Shown here piece after piece: positions 1-9,099 of a stretch of DNA of 64,000 nucleotides. Made by a program: the position numbers and the translations under genes. Source of the stretch: Bifidobacterium miconis (lineage in GTDB: Bacteria; Actinomycetota; Actinomycetes; Actinomycetales; Bifidobacteriaceae); assembly GCF_019331735.1 (NCBI RefSeq), contig NZ_JAHBBH010000005.1:62001-126000 (forward strand). The letters are read 5' to 3'. Each line of letters opens with the position of its first letter. Position 1 is the stretch's first letter. The notes under the pieces were generated by a model. That model was not told the origin of the DNA and searched no databases. It worked only from the letters and a program-made list of their open reading frames with translations.

Positions 1-293
1 TGCGAGTCGTGCACGAACATGTCCCATGCGGTGCGCATGTCGTCGAGCAGATTCTCGACATTGCGTCCGACCAGCGGTCGGGCCAGCGATTCGATGGCAG
101 CCACGACCACGTCGTTGCCGCGGCCGATGGTGAAGACGAATCCGTGTCCTTCGAGCCCGTCGTCGGCGTTCGTGGCGATGGCGACATATGCAGAGGAATA
201 ATCGGGGTCCTTGTTCATCGCGTCCGAGCCGGACAGCGTGGAGGACGTGGGGAAGCGCAGGTCGTAGGTGTTCACTGCGGTGATGGTGCTCAT
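1..293 (-). CDS. L-fuconate dehydratase, N-terminal part (cut by window edge)
   Basis: The 97 visible codons match the N-terminus of L-fuconate dehydratases of the enolase superfamily, including the stretches SGSDAMNKDPDYSSAYV and GHGFVFTIGRGND. In the family the enzyme dehydrates L-fuconate to 2-keto-3-deoxy-L-fuconate in the non-phosphorylated L-fucose pathway; it is cytoplasmic. The active-site domain lies beyond the left edge. The start is chosen because AAAGGAG stands a few bases upstream on the minus strand. It is divergent from a LacI gene and faces the same palindrome found at the other promoters of this block. The two fucosidase genes nearby support the assignment. Confidence 0.88.
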   Translation of the reverse strand, partial: MSTITAVNTYDLRFPTSSTLSGSDAMNKDPDYSSAYVAIATNADDGLEGHGFVFTIGRGNDVVVAAIESLARPLVGRNVENLLDDMRTAWDMFVHDS

Positions 294-551
294 CGGGGCT
301 CCTTTGCTGGTGGCGCGCCTCGTTGTGCGCGTCGTGATGATGCCAGCATACATCAGAATTTATAAAACTTCTACTCAATAAGAGAAATTTTCTAAAACAG
401 TGGCATGTCGACTGGCGGCGACACAGCAGGTATTTCCTCTGTATGTGGGGGAAGAACATCGACATGAGGAATGCGTTGTTTGGCAGAAAATTTCTGATAC
501 CATACGGTAGATGCGACAAGTCGGTCAGCACGACGACGAAAGGGGTCCGCG
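294..551. promoter_or_regulatory. Divergent promoter region with two LacI-type operator candidates
   Basis: This 258-bp gap separates the fuconate dehydratase gene from the LacI gene. It contains AGAAATTTTCT at 383-393 and its exact reverse complement AGAAAATTTCT at 485-495; the second extends to a 13-bp palindrome at 484-496. A third copy lies at 1616-1626. The repeated, palindromic and promoter-proximal placement suggests binding sites for the adjacent LacI regulator. This is inferred from position and has not been tested. Confidence 0.6.
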
Positions 552-1571
552 ATGGCAAGGAACGCCGAAGGCAAGATCAAGGTCGGCGAAATCGCCCGTC
601 TGGCCGGGGTGTCCATCGCCACGGTATCCAAGGTCGTCAACGGACGTGCCGGAGTCGCGGCCGATACGCGAGAACGCATCGAGCGCATCATGGCGGAAAC
701 CGGCTACTCCAAGCCGCTGGTCTCCACGAAAACGTCGCAGACCATCGAACTGGTGCTCACCGAAGTCGCGGCGAACGGCACCATGGCTATGATCAACGAG
801 GCGACACGATACGCGCAGTCGATGTCCATCGGCGTCACGGTCACGCAGACCGGCCGCGGCGAGCGCAGCGACGAGTGCTTCCAGTCGATTCTCGCGCGCA
901 ACCCGCTGGGTGCGATTCTGGTGCTGTCCACGGTCGCAGAACGCGAACGGGCGCTGCTCCAGTCGCGCGACATCCCGTTCGTGATCATCGATCCCGTCGG
1001 CGAAGTGCCCGCTGGCGCCTTGGGCGTCGGCATCGACAACTGGACCGGCGGACTTGTGGCCACCGAGCATCTCATCGCGCTGGGGCACCGGCGCATCGGC
1101 ATCGTCGTGGGCCCGTCGTGGGCGGAATCATCGCAGGCCCGCTACAGCGGCTATCTAGCGGCCATGCTCAAGGCCGGCATCGACATCGACCCGGCCTGGG
1201 CCACGCACGGCGACTACGACATGTCCGATCGTGGGTATCAGGCGGTCTGCGAACTGCTCGACCTGCCGGCCGAACGCCGTCCGACGGCGATCTTCTGCTG
1301 CAACGACATCACCGCGGTGAGCGCGTACCGGGCCGCGGGCGAGCGTGGCCTGACGCTGCCGCGCGACCTGTCCGTCGTCGGGTTCGACAACGTCTATCCT
1401 TCGCAGTGTCTGTATCCGGCGCTGACCACCGTCGACCAGCCGTTCGGGCTGATGGCCCGCAAGGCCATCGACATGATCCTCGACGCGCGCAACGGCTCCG
1501 TCGAAGAGCGACACGCCGTGTTCCCCACGCGCCTCGTGGTGCGCGAAAGCACCGCAAAGCCGCGCGCCTGA
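552..1571 (+). CDS. LacI-family transcriptional regulator of the fucose block
   Basis: A 339-residue LacI/GalR repressor. The helix-turn-helix is at residues 10-60 (IARLAGVSIATVSKVVNGR), followed by a periplasmic-binding-protein-like effector domain with the usual FCCNDITA and VVGFDNV segments near residues 255-285. It is divergent from the fuconate dehydratase gene and upstream of a binding lipoprotein and two fucosidases, so it probably senses fucose or a fucosyl ligand. Its own promoter and both neighbouring ones carry the AGAAAATTTCT palindrome, which fits autoregulation. The effector is inferred from context. Confidence 0.9.
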   Translation: MARNAEGKIKVGEIARLAGVSIATVSKVVNGRAGVAADTRERIERIMAETGYSKPLVSTKTSQTIELVLTEVAANGTMAMINEATRYAQSMSIGVTVTQTGRGERSDECFQSILARNPLGAILVLSTVAERERALLQSRDIPFVIIDPVGEVPAGALGVGIDNWTGGLVATEHLIALGHRRIGIVVGPSWAESSQARYSGYLAAMLKAGIDIDPAWATHGDYDMSDRGYQAVCELLDLPAERRPTAIFCCNDITAVSAYRAAGERGLTLPRDLSVVGFDNVYPSQCLYPALTTVDQPFGLMARKAIDMILDARNGSVEERHAVFPTRLVVRESTAKPRA

Positions 1572-1615
1572 TTCCGTTTGCCTTCGATCTGGTCAGTCGG
1601 TCTTGTTGTCGTTAA

Positions 1616-1664
1616 AGAAAATTTCTAAAAATAATTTGACATTTTATTTCCGTCCTGATATCGT
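1616..1664 (+). promoter_or_regulatory. Promoter and operator of the binding-protein/fucosidase genes
   Basis: The palindrome AGAAAATTTCT (1616-1626) lies just upstream of a TTGACA -35 box (1636-1641). A TATCGT -10 candidate follows 17 bases later (1659-1664). The gene starts 75 bp downstream. A repressor at the palindrome would sit against the -35 box. Confidence 0.6.
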
Positions 1665-1739
1665 AACTATCACAACTCAACAACGAAGTGGTTGCCCCGA
1701 AGTCGCAGCTGACCGAGGGAAACGATAAGAAAGGCGAAC

Positions 1740-3335
1740 ATGATGAACAAGCGAACGATGCTCAAGACGGCCGCAGCGGTCTCCTCCGTGGCGATGCTGG
1801 CCGCCGTGGGGGCGTGCGGCAACAGCGACGCGGGCGCGACCAAGGACGGCAAGCCGGCGGTCTCGGTGCTGGTGGTGATGCCTGACAATCGTCTGCCGTT
1901 CAAGACGATGCAGTGGGCCAAGGATGTGGAAAAGGACTGTGGTTGCGCCATCACGTGGAAGACGGTGTCGAACGCCGCATGGAACAATCAGAAGAACGTC
2001 ACGCTGGCCTCCGGCGAGATCCCGGATCTCACCATCCGCGGCTTCTTCAAGAGCGATACCGCCAACAATGCCTCCATGTTCGAGAATCTCGCCGACGATC
2101 TCGACAAGATGCCCAACGTCAAGAAGTATCTTGAGACGAAGCAGGACGCGAAGAACATGTCGTCCACCATTGACGGCGAAATTTTCTCCCTTGTCTCGGA
2201 TCGCGGATCCGCTTACCATGCCTCCGGCCAGCACATGATGATCAACAAGACTTGGCTTGACAAGCTCGGGCTCAAGATGCCGACCACGTGGGACGAGCTC
2301 GAAAACGTGCTCGAGGCGTTCAAGACGCAGGATCCGAACGGCAACGGCAAGGCCGACGAGATTCCGATGCAGATCAGGAAGCTGAACACCACCGGCTTCG
2401 GCTGGTACGATCCGTTCCTGCTGCTGAACTCCACCGGCATCGTCACCCACTTCAACGGCGGCCCGTCCACCACCGGCATATATGCCAAGGACGGCAAGGT
2501 CGCCAGCTTCCTGATCTCCGACGAATTCAAGAGCGTCATCTCCTACTACCACGAGCTCATCTCCAAAGGCCTGGTTCCTACGGAATCGCTGACCATGGAT
2601 GACTCCACGTATACAGCCAACCTGCAGGGCGACGGCAAGACCGCCAAGGTCGGCGTCGCGTTCGGGTGGGATATCCCGACCACGTTCGGCGACGGCTTGG
2701 CGGACCAGTACGTCGCCATGCCGGCTCCGGCGGCGCCCGGCGTCTCTCAGGACGAAGTCGTATGGGACGGCTCGCAGGTGGAGAACGAATTCGTCAACTC
2801 CACCACCGTGTCCAGCGCGGCCAAGAACAAGGACGCCGTGTTCAAGCTCCTCAACCTGCTGTTCAGTGAGAAGTACTCCGTGCAGCAGTTCAAGGGCGAC
2901 CTTTCCAAGTGGGTCGAGAAAACCGGCGACCACGAGTACACGGTTTCCGACAAGTACTACCAGCAGTCCCCGAGCGAGATCCCCGCGCTCGAAGACGGTC
3001 TGTCCGGTTGGATTCCTGACGACGTCACCATCAAGGGCGACAAGAACGCCGACCGCCTGCAGGAGGTCGATCAAGTGTACGCCGAGCAGTACCAGCACTT
3101 CGATCCGACCAAGGACATCATCCCCGAGTACGTGAACCCCAGCTCGGACGACAACATTACGCTGTCCAACAACAACACCGCGATGTTCGACTACGCGATG
3201 CCGAAGATCGGCGGATGGATGCGCGATGGCGGCATCGACAACGACTGGGCCGACTACGTCGCCTCCATGAAGAAGTTCGGTCTTGACCAGAACGTCCAGA
3301 TCTGGCAGAAGTGGTACGACCAGTACACCAAGTGA
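1740..3335 (+). CDS. Sugar ABC transporter solute-binding lipoprotein
   Basis: A 531-residue extracellular solute-binding protein of the large LplA/LipO-like type. It has a basic N-terminus, a hydrophobic segment and a lipobox ending VGAC, with Cys26 as the lipidation site, so it is expected on the outer face of the membrane. EF-hand-like DPNGNGKADEIP (about residues 199-210) is typical of this subfamily. Its position ahead of two cytoplasmic fucosidases suggests that it captures fucosylated oligosaccharides. No permease or ATPase gene is adjacent, so it must use transporter subunits encoded elsewhere. It is clearly paralogous to the lipoprotein at 60635-62227. A second ATG at 1743 is possible. 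Confidence 0.87.
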   Translation: MMNKRTMLKTAAAVSSVAMLAAVGACGNSDAGATKDGKPAVSVLVVMPDNRLPFKTMQWAKDVEKDCGCAITWKTVSNAAWNNQKNVTLASGEIPDLTIRGFFKSDTANNASMFENLADDLDKMPNVKKYLETKQDAKNMSSTIDGEIFSLVSDRGSAYHASGQHMMINKTWLDKLGLKMPTTWDELENVLEAFKTQDPNGNGKADEIPMQIRKLNTTGFGWYDPFLLLNSTGIVTHFNGGPSTTGIYAKDGKVASFLISDEFKSVISYYHELISKGLVPTESLTMDDSTYTANLQGDGKTAKVGVAFGWDIPTTFGDGLADQYVAMPAPAAPGVSQDEVVWDGSQVENEFVNSTTVSSAAKNKDAVFKLLNLLFSEKYSVQQFKGDLSKWVEKTGDHEYTVSDKYYQQSPSEIPALEDGLSGWIPDDVTIKGDKNADRLQEVDQVYAEQYQHFDPTKDIIPEYVNPSSDDNITLSNNNTAMFDYAMPKIGGWMRDGGIDNDWADYVASMKKFGLDQNVQIWQKWYDQYTK

Positions 3336-3350
3336 CCGACTGATCACGGT

Positions 3351-3378
3351 GGCCCGCAGGCGCAGCGCGCCGCGGGCC
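3351..3378 (+). terminator. GC-rich hairpin after the binding-protein gene
   Basis: GGCCCGC (3351-3357) pairs with GCGGGCC (3372-3378) in the 158-bp gap before the first fucosidase gene. No U-run follows, so it may stabilise or attenuate the transcript and need not end it. Confidence 0.4.
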
Positions 3379-3493
3379 TCCGTCGTGCGATCACCGGCAA
3401 TCGTCGGGCCGATACTGGCGCGGCAATCGACACGGATACAACGGCAAACCTTCCCAACGAACCATCTCACGCAACCGCAAAGGAGCAATCATC

Positions 3494-4783
3494 ATGGCCG
3501 AACACATCATGCAGGGCGCCGAACTCGCCTCGAAGATGAAGGCGTCGTCGCTGCTCGTCGAACCACGGGACGACGAACGCGACCTCGAACTGTCTGCAAA
3601 CGACATCACATGGTGGCATGACGCGAAAATCGGCATGTTCGTGCACTGGGGCGTGTACTCGGTGATCGGTAAGGGGGAATGGGCGTACTTCAACGAGCAC
3701 TACGCGCCGGAGGAATACCGCCGCATCGCGCGCGAGGAATTCCATCCGGCGCTCGAACCCGACGAAATCGCGCAGGGATGGATGGACGTCGCGCAATCCA
3801 TGGGCGCGCGCTACACGGTGATGGTGACCCGTCACCACGACGGCTACGCGATGTGGGACAGCAAGGCCAGCTGGCAGGACTTCACGTCGGTGGACTGCGG
3901 TCCGGGCAAGGATTACGTGGCCGCGTACGCGAAGGCGAGCCGCGACGCCGGCATGGGGCTCGGCCTGTACTATTCGCCGATGGACTGGCGGTTCCCCGGC
4001 TACTTCGACCCGGCCGGGCAGCCCGAAAGCGCGCAGGCGATGAAGCGTCAGGCGTGGGGGCAGATCCGCGAACTGTGCTCGCAGTACCAGCCGGACATCC
4101 TCTGGTATGACGGCGGCTGGCTGGCGCATCAGGGCGGCGACCGCGATCAGGTCGACTTCTGGGATGCGGTGAACATCGCGCGCATGGTCCGCTCGTTCAA
4201 CCCGAAGACGCTGATGACTCCGCGTTCCGGCTATCGCGGCGACTTCGCCTGCGACGAGGGACCGGACGCCGCGCGCGGGCCGATCCTGCCGAACCCGTGG
4301 GAGAAATGCTTCTCGTCCACCGCAGCATGGGGCTATATTCCGGGCAGCCGAGTCATGGAACCGGCCGAGATCGTGCGCTTGATCGTCGACTCGGTCACGC
4401 GCGGCGGCAACGTGCTCATCAACGTCGGCCCCGACGCGGACGGACGTATCCCCGAGGCGGTCAAGAACTCGCTGTCGCAGGTCGGCCAATGGCTGGAACG
4501 CAACGGCCAGGCCGTCTACGGCACTCAGGCCGGTCCGTGGCAGCCGGTCGACGGCGTGTACGGCTCCGTCACCGCCAAGGACGGCACCATCTATCTGCAC
4601 GTGCTCGACCGCGCCGCCGTGAACGCGACTATCCTGCCGCCGGTCGGCCGGATCGTCCGCGGCGCAAGCCTGTTCGACGGCACGCCGGTCGCCTGCGAAC
4701 AGGACGACCGCGGCATTCGTCTTGCACTGCCGGATGCCGCTCCCGACGATCTCGGCGACATCGTTGTACGGTTGTATGCGTGA
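3494..4783 (+). CDS. GH29 alpha-L-fucosidase, cytoplasmic (first of two)
   Basis: A 429-residue glycoside hydrolase family 29 enzyme that releases L-fucose from oligosaccharides. The N-terminal barrel shows the family signature KIGMFVHWGVYSV and the nucleophile motif WYDGG with Asp206; NVLINVGPDADG near residue 305 closes the catalytic domain. There is no signal peptide or anchor, so the substrate must be imported first. AAAGGAG precedes the start by 8 bases. The gene follows the binding protein and precedes a second, divergent GH29 enzyme, which suggests complementary linkage preferences. Linkage specificity cannot be read from the sequence. Confidence 0.92.
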   Translation: MAEHIMQGAELASKMKASSLLVEPRDDERDLELSANDITWWHDAKIGMFVHWGVYSVIGKGEWAYFNEHYAPEEYRRIAREEFHPALEPDEIAQGWMDVAQSMGARYTVMVTRHHDGYAMWDSKASWQDFTSVDCGPGKDYVAAYAKASRDAGMGLGLYYSPMDWRFPGYFDPAGQPESAQAMKRQAWGQIRELCSQYQPDILWYDGGWLAHQGGDRDQVDFWDAVNIARMVRSFNPKTLMTPRSGYRGDFACDEGPDAARGPILPNPWEKCFSSTAAWGYIPGSRVMEPAEIVRLIVDSVTRGGNVLINVGPDADGRIPEAVKNSLSQVGQWLERNGQAVYGTQAGPWQPVDGVYGSVTAKDGTIYLHVLDRAAVNATILPPVGRIVRGASLFDGTPVACEQDDRGIRLALPDAAPDDLGDIVVRLYA

Positions 4784-4817
4784 CGTTAGCTGGATGCGTG
4801 AGGGAAAGGGCCCGGGC

Positions 4818-6302
4818 ATGGAAAGCAATGAGGACATGAAGCGTGATCTCGCGGCGATCGACGAGGTGATCGCGCGCGGGCGGTTCAAGGACGATTGGGC
4901 GTCGCTGCAGCAGCATCGGACGCCGCAATGGTTCGAGGACGCGAAGTTCGGCATCTTCATCCACTGGGGTGTCTACTCGGTGCCGGCGTTCGGCAGCGAA
5001 TGGTATTCGCGCAACATGTACATTCAGGGGTCGAAGGAGTTCGAACACCACGTCGCGACCTACGGGCCGCAGAAGGAGTTCGGCTACAAGGACTTCATCC
5101 CGATGTTCAAGGCTGAGCGCTTCGACCCGGACGCATGGGCGGATCTGTTCAAGCGCACCGGCGCCCGGTACGTGGTGCCGGTCGCCGAGCACCATGACGG
5201 GTTCCAGATGTACCGGAGCCGCCTGTCGCACTGGAACGCGGTGGAGATGGGGCCGAAGCGCGACGTGCTCGGCGAGCTGACGCAGGCGTTCCACGAGCGT
5301 GGGCTGGTGAACGGCGCATCGTCGCACCGCGTCGAGCATTGGTTCTTCATGGGCCACGGCAAGGAGTTCGACAGCGACATCCACGAGCCGCTCAAACGCG
5401 GTGACTTCTACTGGCCGGCCATGCCCGAGCCGAACCACATGGACCAGCACAGCAAGCCGGCTCCGACCGCGGAGTTCCTTGAGGACTGGCTGCTGCGCGC
5501 GTGCGAGATCGTCGACGAATACCGGCCGAAGGTGCTGTACTTCGACTGGTGGATCCTGCACGAGGCCGTCCAGCCGTACCTGAAGAAGTTCGCCGCGTAC
5601 TACTACGACCGCGCGGACGAATGGGGCGAGGAGGTTACGATCTGCTACAAGCAGGACTCGTTCATGTTCGGCACCGCCACGCCCGACGTGGAACGCGGCC
5701 AGCTCGCCGAGGCGAAGCCGTACCATTGGCAGACCGACACGGCGATCGCGCTGAACTCGTGGTGCTACACCGAACACAACCGGTACCGTCCGTACGAGGA
5801 GATCCTGCAGGATCTGGTCGACATCGTCTCCAAGAATGGCAACCTGCTGCTCAACGTCGGCCCGAAGCCGGACGGCACGATCGGCGACGAGGATCTCGCC
5901 GTGCTCAACGGCATCGGCGACTGGATGCGCGTCAACGGCGAGGCGATCTACGGTTCCAAGCCGTGGAAGCGGTTCGGCGAGGGGCCGACCCGGATCATCG
6001 AAGGACAGTTCTCCGATGCGGTCAAGAAGAACTTCACCTCGCGCGACGTGCGGTACACGGTCAACGGCTCCAACCTGTACGCCATCGCCATGCGTCCGGC
6101 GGCGGACGGCGTGTACCGATTCGAACGGCTCAAGGAAGGCGACGCCGAGCACAACGCCGACTTCCACGGGCTCATCGACCATGTCGACGTGCTCGGCGTC
6201 GCGGATCATGTCGCATGGAAGCGCGACGACACCGCGCTCGAAGTGCACGCACCGACGATCTCCGGCGATGCCCCGGTCGTCTTCCGCATCACCGTCGCCT
6301 GA
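4818..6302 (+). CDS. GH29 alpha-L-fucosidase, cytoplasmic (second of two)
   Basis: A 494-residue GH29 fucosidase with FGIFIHWGVYSVPAFGSEWY near the N-terminus, a YFDWW nucleophile motif (Asp243) and NGNLLLNVGPKPDG late in the barrel. No signal peptide is seen, so it acts in the cytoplasm. The start at 4818 follows AGGGAAAGGG at good spacing; ATGs at 4776 and 4794 are in frame but less well placed. It lies 34 bp after the first fucosidase, probably in one transcript. The two enzymes differ strongly outside the family motifs, so this is not a recent duplication. Confidence 0.92.
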   Translation: MESNEDMKRDLAAIDEVIARGRFKDDWASLQQHRTPQWFEDAKFGIFIHWGVYSVPAFGSEWYSRNMYIQGSKEFEHHVATYGPQKEFGYKDFIPMFKAERFDPDAWADLFKRTGARYVVPVAEHHDGFQMYRSRLSHWNAVEMGPKRDVLGELTQAFHERGLVNGASSHRVEHWFFMGHGKEFDSDIHEPLKRGDFYWPAMPEPNHMDQHSKPAPTAEFLEDWLLRACEIVDEYRPKVLYFDWWILHEAVQPYLKKFAAYYYDRADEWGEEVTICYKQDSFMFGTATPDVERGQLAEAKPYHWQTDTAIALNSWCYTEHNRYRPYEEILQDLVDIVSKNGNLLLNVGPKPDGTIGDEDLAVLNGIGDWMRVNGEAIYGSKPWKRFGEGPTRIIEGQFSDAVKKNFTSRDVRYTVNGSNLYAIAMRPAADGVYRFERLKEGDAEHNADFHGLIDHVDVLGVADHVAWKRDDTALEVHAPTISGDAPVVFRITVA

Positions 6303-6316
6303 TCTCCTTGCCCATA

Positions 6317-6356
6317 CGAAAGAGGCTTCCCGTAAATGTGCGGGAAGCCTCTTTCG
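6317..6356. terminator. Bidirectional terminator between convergent genes
   Basis: A perfect 16-bp stem, CGAAAGAGGCTTCCCG (6317-6332) with its complement (6341-6356), and an 8-base loop. It stands between the second fucosidase and the convergent AGE gene, and can serve both. Confidence 0.8.
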
Positions 6357-6435
6357 CGTGATGATGAGTTAAGGAGATGGACACGGCATGCGTTGCGTGC
6401 CGAAGTCAGGATCGGCGCGCAACGCTACGGCAGGT

Positions 6436-7671
6436 TCACTCCGCGTTCTTCACGGCCGTGGCGATGGACACCGACGGGTCGAGGAACGGGATGAGCGTGG
6501 ACTGGAACGCGTGGTACAGGTCGGACTTGCCCGGCCACACGGTGCCGATCACGTGGTTGTCCTTGTCGAGCTGGTGGAACCAGGAGCCGCCCTGGTGGTC
6601 GATGACGTGCTCGTCGACGTACTGCGCGAAGGTGGCGTACCACTGCGCGTACTCGTCCTTGCCGGTCGCCGCGTACAGCGAGGCGGAGGTGTTGAGCGCC
6701 TCGGCCAGCGTCCAGTGCATGCGGTCGGTGACCACCGGCTTGCCGTTCCAGTCGGTCGTGTAGGCGAGGCCAACGGTGCCGTCCGCGTTCCACGCGTCGG
6801 CGACGGCGCGCGCGAACAGATGCTCGGCGGCCTCGACGTACGGGGCGGCCACGTCCGCGTTCGGGAAGGAGCTGAGCGCCCACTGGGTGATCAGGCGCGC
6901 CCATTCGATGCCGTGGCCCGGGGTGGCGCCGTACGGCTTGAACTGGTCGTCCTTCTTGTCGGCGTTGAATTCGAGTTCGACGGTCCAGTCGGAGCCGAAA
7001 TGCTCCGGGATGCGCCACTCGTTGTTCTCGGCCCAGCCGAGCACGTGCTTGATGATGCGGCCGGCGCGCACGCGGTAGGAGTTGTCGCCGGTGGCATCGG
7101 CCACGGCGAGGAACGCCTCGACGGTGTGCATGTTCGCGTTGAGGCCGCGGTACGGGTCGAGTTCGGTGAACTCGGTGTTCCACGTGTCCACCGCGAGGCC
7201 GGTCTCCTCGTCCCAGAAGTGCTTGTCGTAGGTGGCGAGCGCCTCGTCGAGCAGCTCCTTGGCGCCCGGGCGGCCGGCGAGCAGCGCGGAGGACGCGGCG
7301 AGGATCACGAACGCGTGCGCGTAGCAGACCTTGCCCGGCTCCGGGGTGCCGTCCTCGTGCACCTGCGGGTACCAGCCGCCGTTCTTGTCGTCGTGCAGGA
7401 CGCCGGTCAGGCCCGCGAGCGCTTTGTCGGCCAGTTCGCCGGCGCCCGGATAGCCGAGCATCTCGCCGATGGAGTAGACGTGCGCCATGCGGCTGGTGAT
7501 CCAGGTCTCCTCGCCGTGCGACGGGTCGATGGTGCCGTCGGAGTTCAGCCAGCCGGAACCGCCGACGGCGGCCGGAAAGCCCTTGCCGAAGTTCAGCAGC
7601 TCATAGGTTTCCGAGGCCATGAAGATGCGGTTGGCCTCGGTGCCGAGCACATACTTGGGATTGGTGGTCAT
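6436..7671 (-). CDS. AGE-family sugar isomerase, probable D-mannose isomerase
   Basis: A 411-residue protein of the N-acylglucosamine 2-epimerase/YihS superfamily, an (alpha/alpha)6 barrel whose members interconvert sugars such as mannose and fructose. Visible family features are NANMHTVEAFLAV (about residues 170-182), the PGHGIEWARL segment with its catalytic-type His near residue 245, and the late HWTLAEAL and GSWFHQLD segments. Two genes upstream is an alpha-mannosidase, and a PfkB kinase is in the same minus-strand block, giving a mannose to fructose to fructose-6-phosphate route. Mannose specificity is inferred from that context; N-acylglucosamine epimerisation is the main alternative. 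Confidence 0.82.
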   Translation of the reverse strand: MTTNPKYVLGTEANRIFMASETYELLNFGKGFPAAVGGSGWLNSDGTIDPSHGEETWITSRMAHVYSIGEMLGYPGAGELADKALAGLTGVLHDDKNGGWYPQVHEDGTPEPGKVCYAHAFVILAASSALLAGRPGAKELLDEALATYDKHFWDEETGLAVDTWNTEFTELDPYRGLNANMHTVEAFLAVADATGDNSYRVRAGRIIKHVLGWAENNEWRIPEHFGSDWTVELEFNADKKDDQFKPYGATPGHGIEWARLITQWALSSFPNADVAAPYVEAAEHLFARAVADAWNADGTVGLAYTTDWNGKPVVTDRMHWTLAEALNTSASLYAATGKDEYAQWYATFAQYVDEHVIDHQGGSWFHQLDKDNHVIGTVWPGKSDLYHAFQSTLIPFLDPSVSIATAVKNAE

Positions 7672-7732
7672 AGTGTTCCTTCCTTGGGTTTTGTCGGCCG
7701 TGGCCGAAGGATTGTGTTGTCTGGAAAGTGTA

Positions 7733-7747
7733 GGGAAAGCGCTTACC
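7733..7747. promoter_or_regulatory. LacI-type operator candidate upstream of the isomerase gene
   Basis: GGGAAAGCGCTTACC contains the perfect core AAGCGCTT, typical in form of LacI/GalR sites, in the 104-bp gap between the alpha-mannosidase stop and the isomerase start. It resembles the 13-bp site at 484-496 only loosely, so a different regulator may bind. Confidence 0.4.
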
Positions 7748-7775
7748 GTTCTGGGTTCATTATACGCACATTTCG

Positions 7776-9077
7776 TCAGCGCTTGACGCGAATGTCGAAG
7801 TAGTCCATCACCAGTTCGCAGAACATCATGTTCGACCAGCTGAACCATTCGCGCGTGTACTTCGTCGGGTCGTTCACGTCGATGCCCTCGTGCATCAGGT
7901 GCGTGCCCGCGTCGGTGGCGACGAGCCGGTCGAGCACCTGCGCCTTGTAATCGTGGTCGTCGCTGGTCATCGCCTCGACGGCGAGCGCGATCGGCCACAC
8001 GTAGTTCTCCGGCGTGTGCGGCGAGCCGATGCCGCGCAGGTGCTCGCCCTCGTAGTAGTACGGATTCTCGCGGCTGAGCAGCGTGCGGCGCGTCGCCAGA
8101 TACGTCGGGTCGTCCGGCTCGCAGAAGCCGAGGTACGGCGCGGCCATCAGGCTCGGCACGTTGCTGTCGTCCATGACGTTGAAGTGGCCGAGGCCGTCCG
8201 TCTCGTACGCCCAGATCGTCTCGCCCTGGGCGTTGGTCGTCGTCGCGTGGCGCGCGATGCCGTCCGTGATCGACGCGCGCAGGTCGGCCGCGCGGCCGGC
8301 GATCGCCGGATCGTCCAGCACGTCGCCGCCGAAGATGCGCTCCAGATAGCCCATGACCACGGCCGCGAACATGTTCGACGGCACGAGATAGTGATACGTG
8401 CACGCGTCGTCGCTCGGGCGGAAGCCGGACCACGTCATGCCGGTGACGGCGACGGGGGAGCCCTTGCCGTCGTTGACGAGCGACTCGGTGGGGATGTCGC
8501 AGTCGCGCACGAAGAAGTACGGCGAGCGCGCCGCATGGTCCTGTTCCGTTTCGAACACGTCGAGGATGCGCTTCACGCCGGCGACGAACTCGTCGTCGAA
8601 CTGCGAGGTGCGGCCGGTGTTCGCGTAGAGCAGCCATGCGAGCTGGATCGGATAGCACAGCGAGTCCACCTCGTACTTGCGCTCCCACAGCCACGGGCTG
8701 GAGAAGTCGGAGCGGTCGTCCTTGTCCCAGCTGGCGCCGGACGGCGTCTCGTTGAACGCGTTCGCGTACGGGTCGATGTTGATGAAGCGGAACTGCTGGC
8801 GCACCAGCCCCTCGATCATCGCGGCCAGATCGTCGTCTTCGGCGGCGATGGGCAGGTACGGGCGCAGCTGGGCGGTCGAATCGCGCAACCACATCGCGGG
8901 AATGTCGCCGGTGAGCAGGAACGTGGTGCCGTCCTCGTGGCGGTTCACGGTGGTGGTGAGCGTGTTCGCAAAGCACGCGTTGAAGTTCTCCGCCCATCCG
9001 GCGTGCTCCTCGCCGCACAGGTCGGTGATGCGCTGCATGAACGCCGCCACGCTGGAGGGGATCTCGGTGTATGCCAT
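7776..9077 (-). CDS. GH125 exo-alpha-1,6-mannosidase, cytoplasmic
   Basis: A 433-residue metal-independent alpha-mannosidase of family GH125. Diagnostic stretches are GDIPAMWLRDSTAQLRPYL (about residues 52-70), YEVDSLCYPIQLAWLLY and the C-terminal WFSWSNMMFCELVMDYF. The family removes alpha-1,6-linked mannose from N-glycan-type oligosaccharides. No signal peptide is present, so the substrate is imported. ATG at 9077 is the start that matches the family N-terminus; the purine-rich stretch AAAGAAG upstream is a weak ribosome site. It shares an operator-like sequence with the ROK regulator at 12464-13681. The released mannose would feed the isomerase encoded just downstream. Confidence 0.92.
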   Translation of the reverse strand: MAYTEIPSSVAAFMQRITDLCGEEHAGWAENFNACFANTLTTTVNRHEDGTTFLLTGDIPAMWLRDSTAQLRPYLPIAAEDDDLAAMIEGLVRQQFRFINIDPYANAFNETPSGASWDKDDRSDFSSPWLWERKYEVDSLCYPIQLAWLLYANTGRTSQFDDEFVAGVKRILDVFETEQDHAARSPYFFVRDCDIPTESLVNDGKGSPVAVTGMTWSGFRPSDDACTYHYLVPSNMFAAVVMGYLERIFGGDVLDDPAIAGRAADLRASITDGIARHATTTNAQGETIWAYETDGLGHFNVMDDSNVPSLMAAPYLGFCEPDDPTYLATRRTLLSRENPYYYEGEHLRGIGSPHTPENYVWPIALAVEAMTSDDHDYKAQVLDRLVATDAGTHLMHEGIDVNDPTKYTREWFSWSNMMFCELVMDYFDIRVKR

Positions 9078-9099
9078 GGTGGTCCGCCTAACTTCTTTG

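Noticed and set aside
1677..3488. Long antisense open frames opposite the lipoprotein, fucosidase, GH125, nagA and other genes
   Set aside because: They follow codon bias of the real genes in a high-GC genome, lack ribosome sites and show no family motifs.
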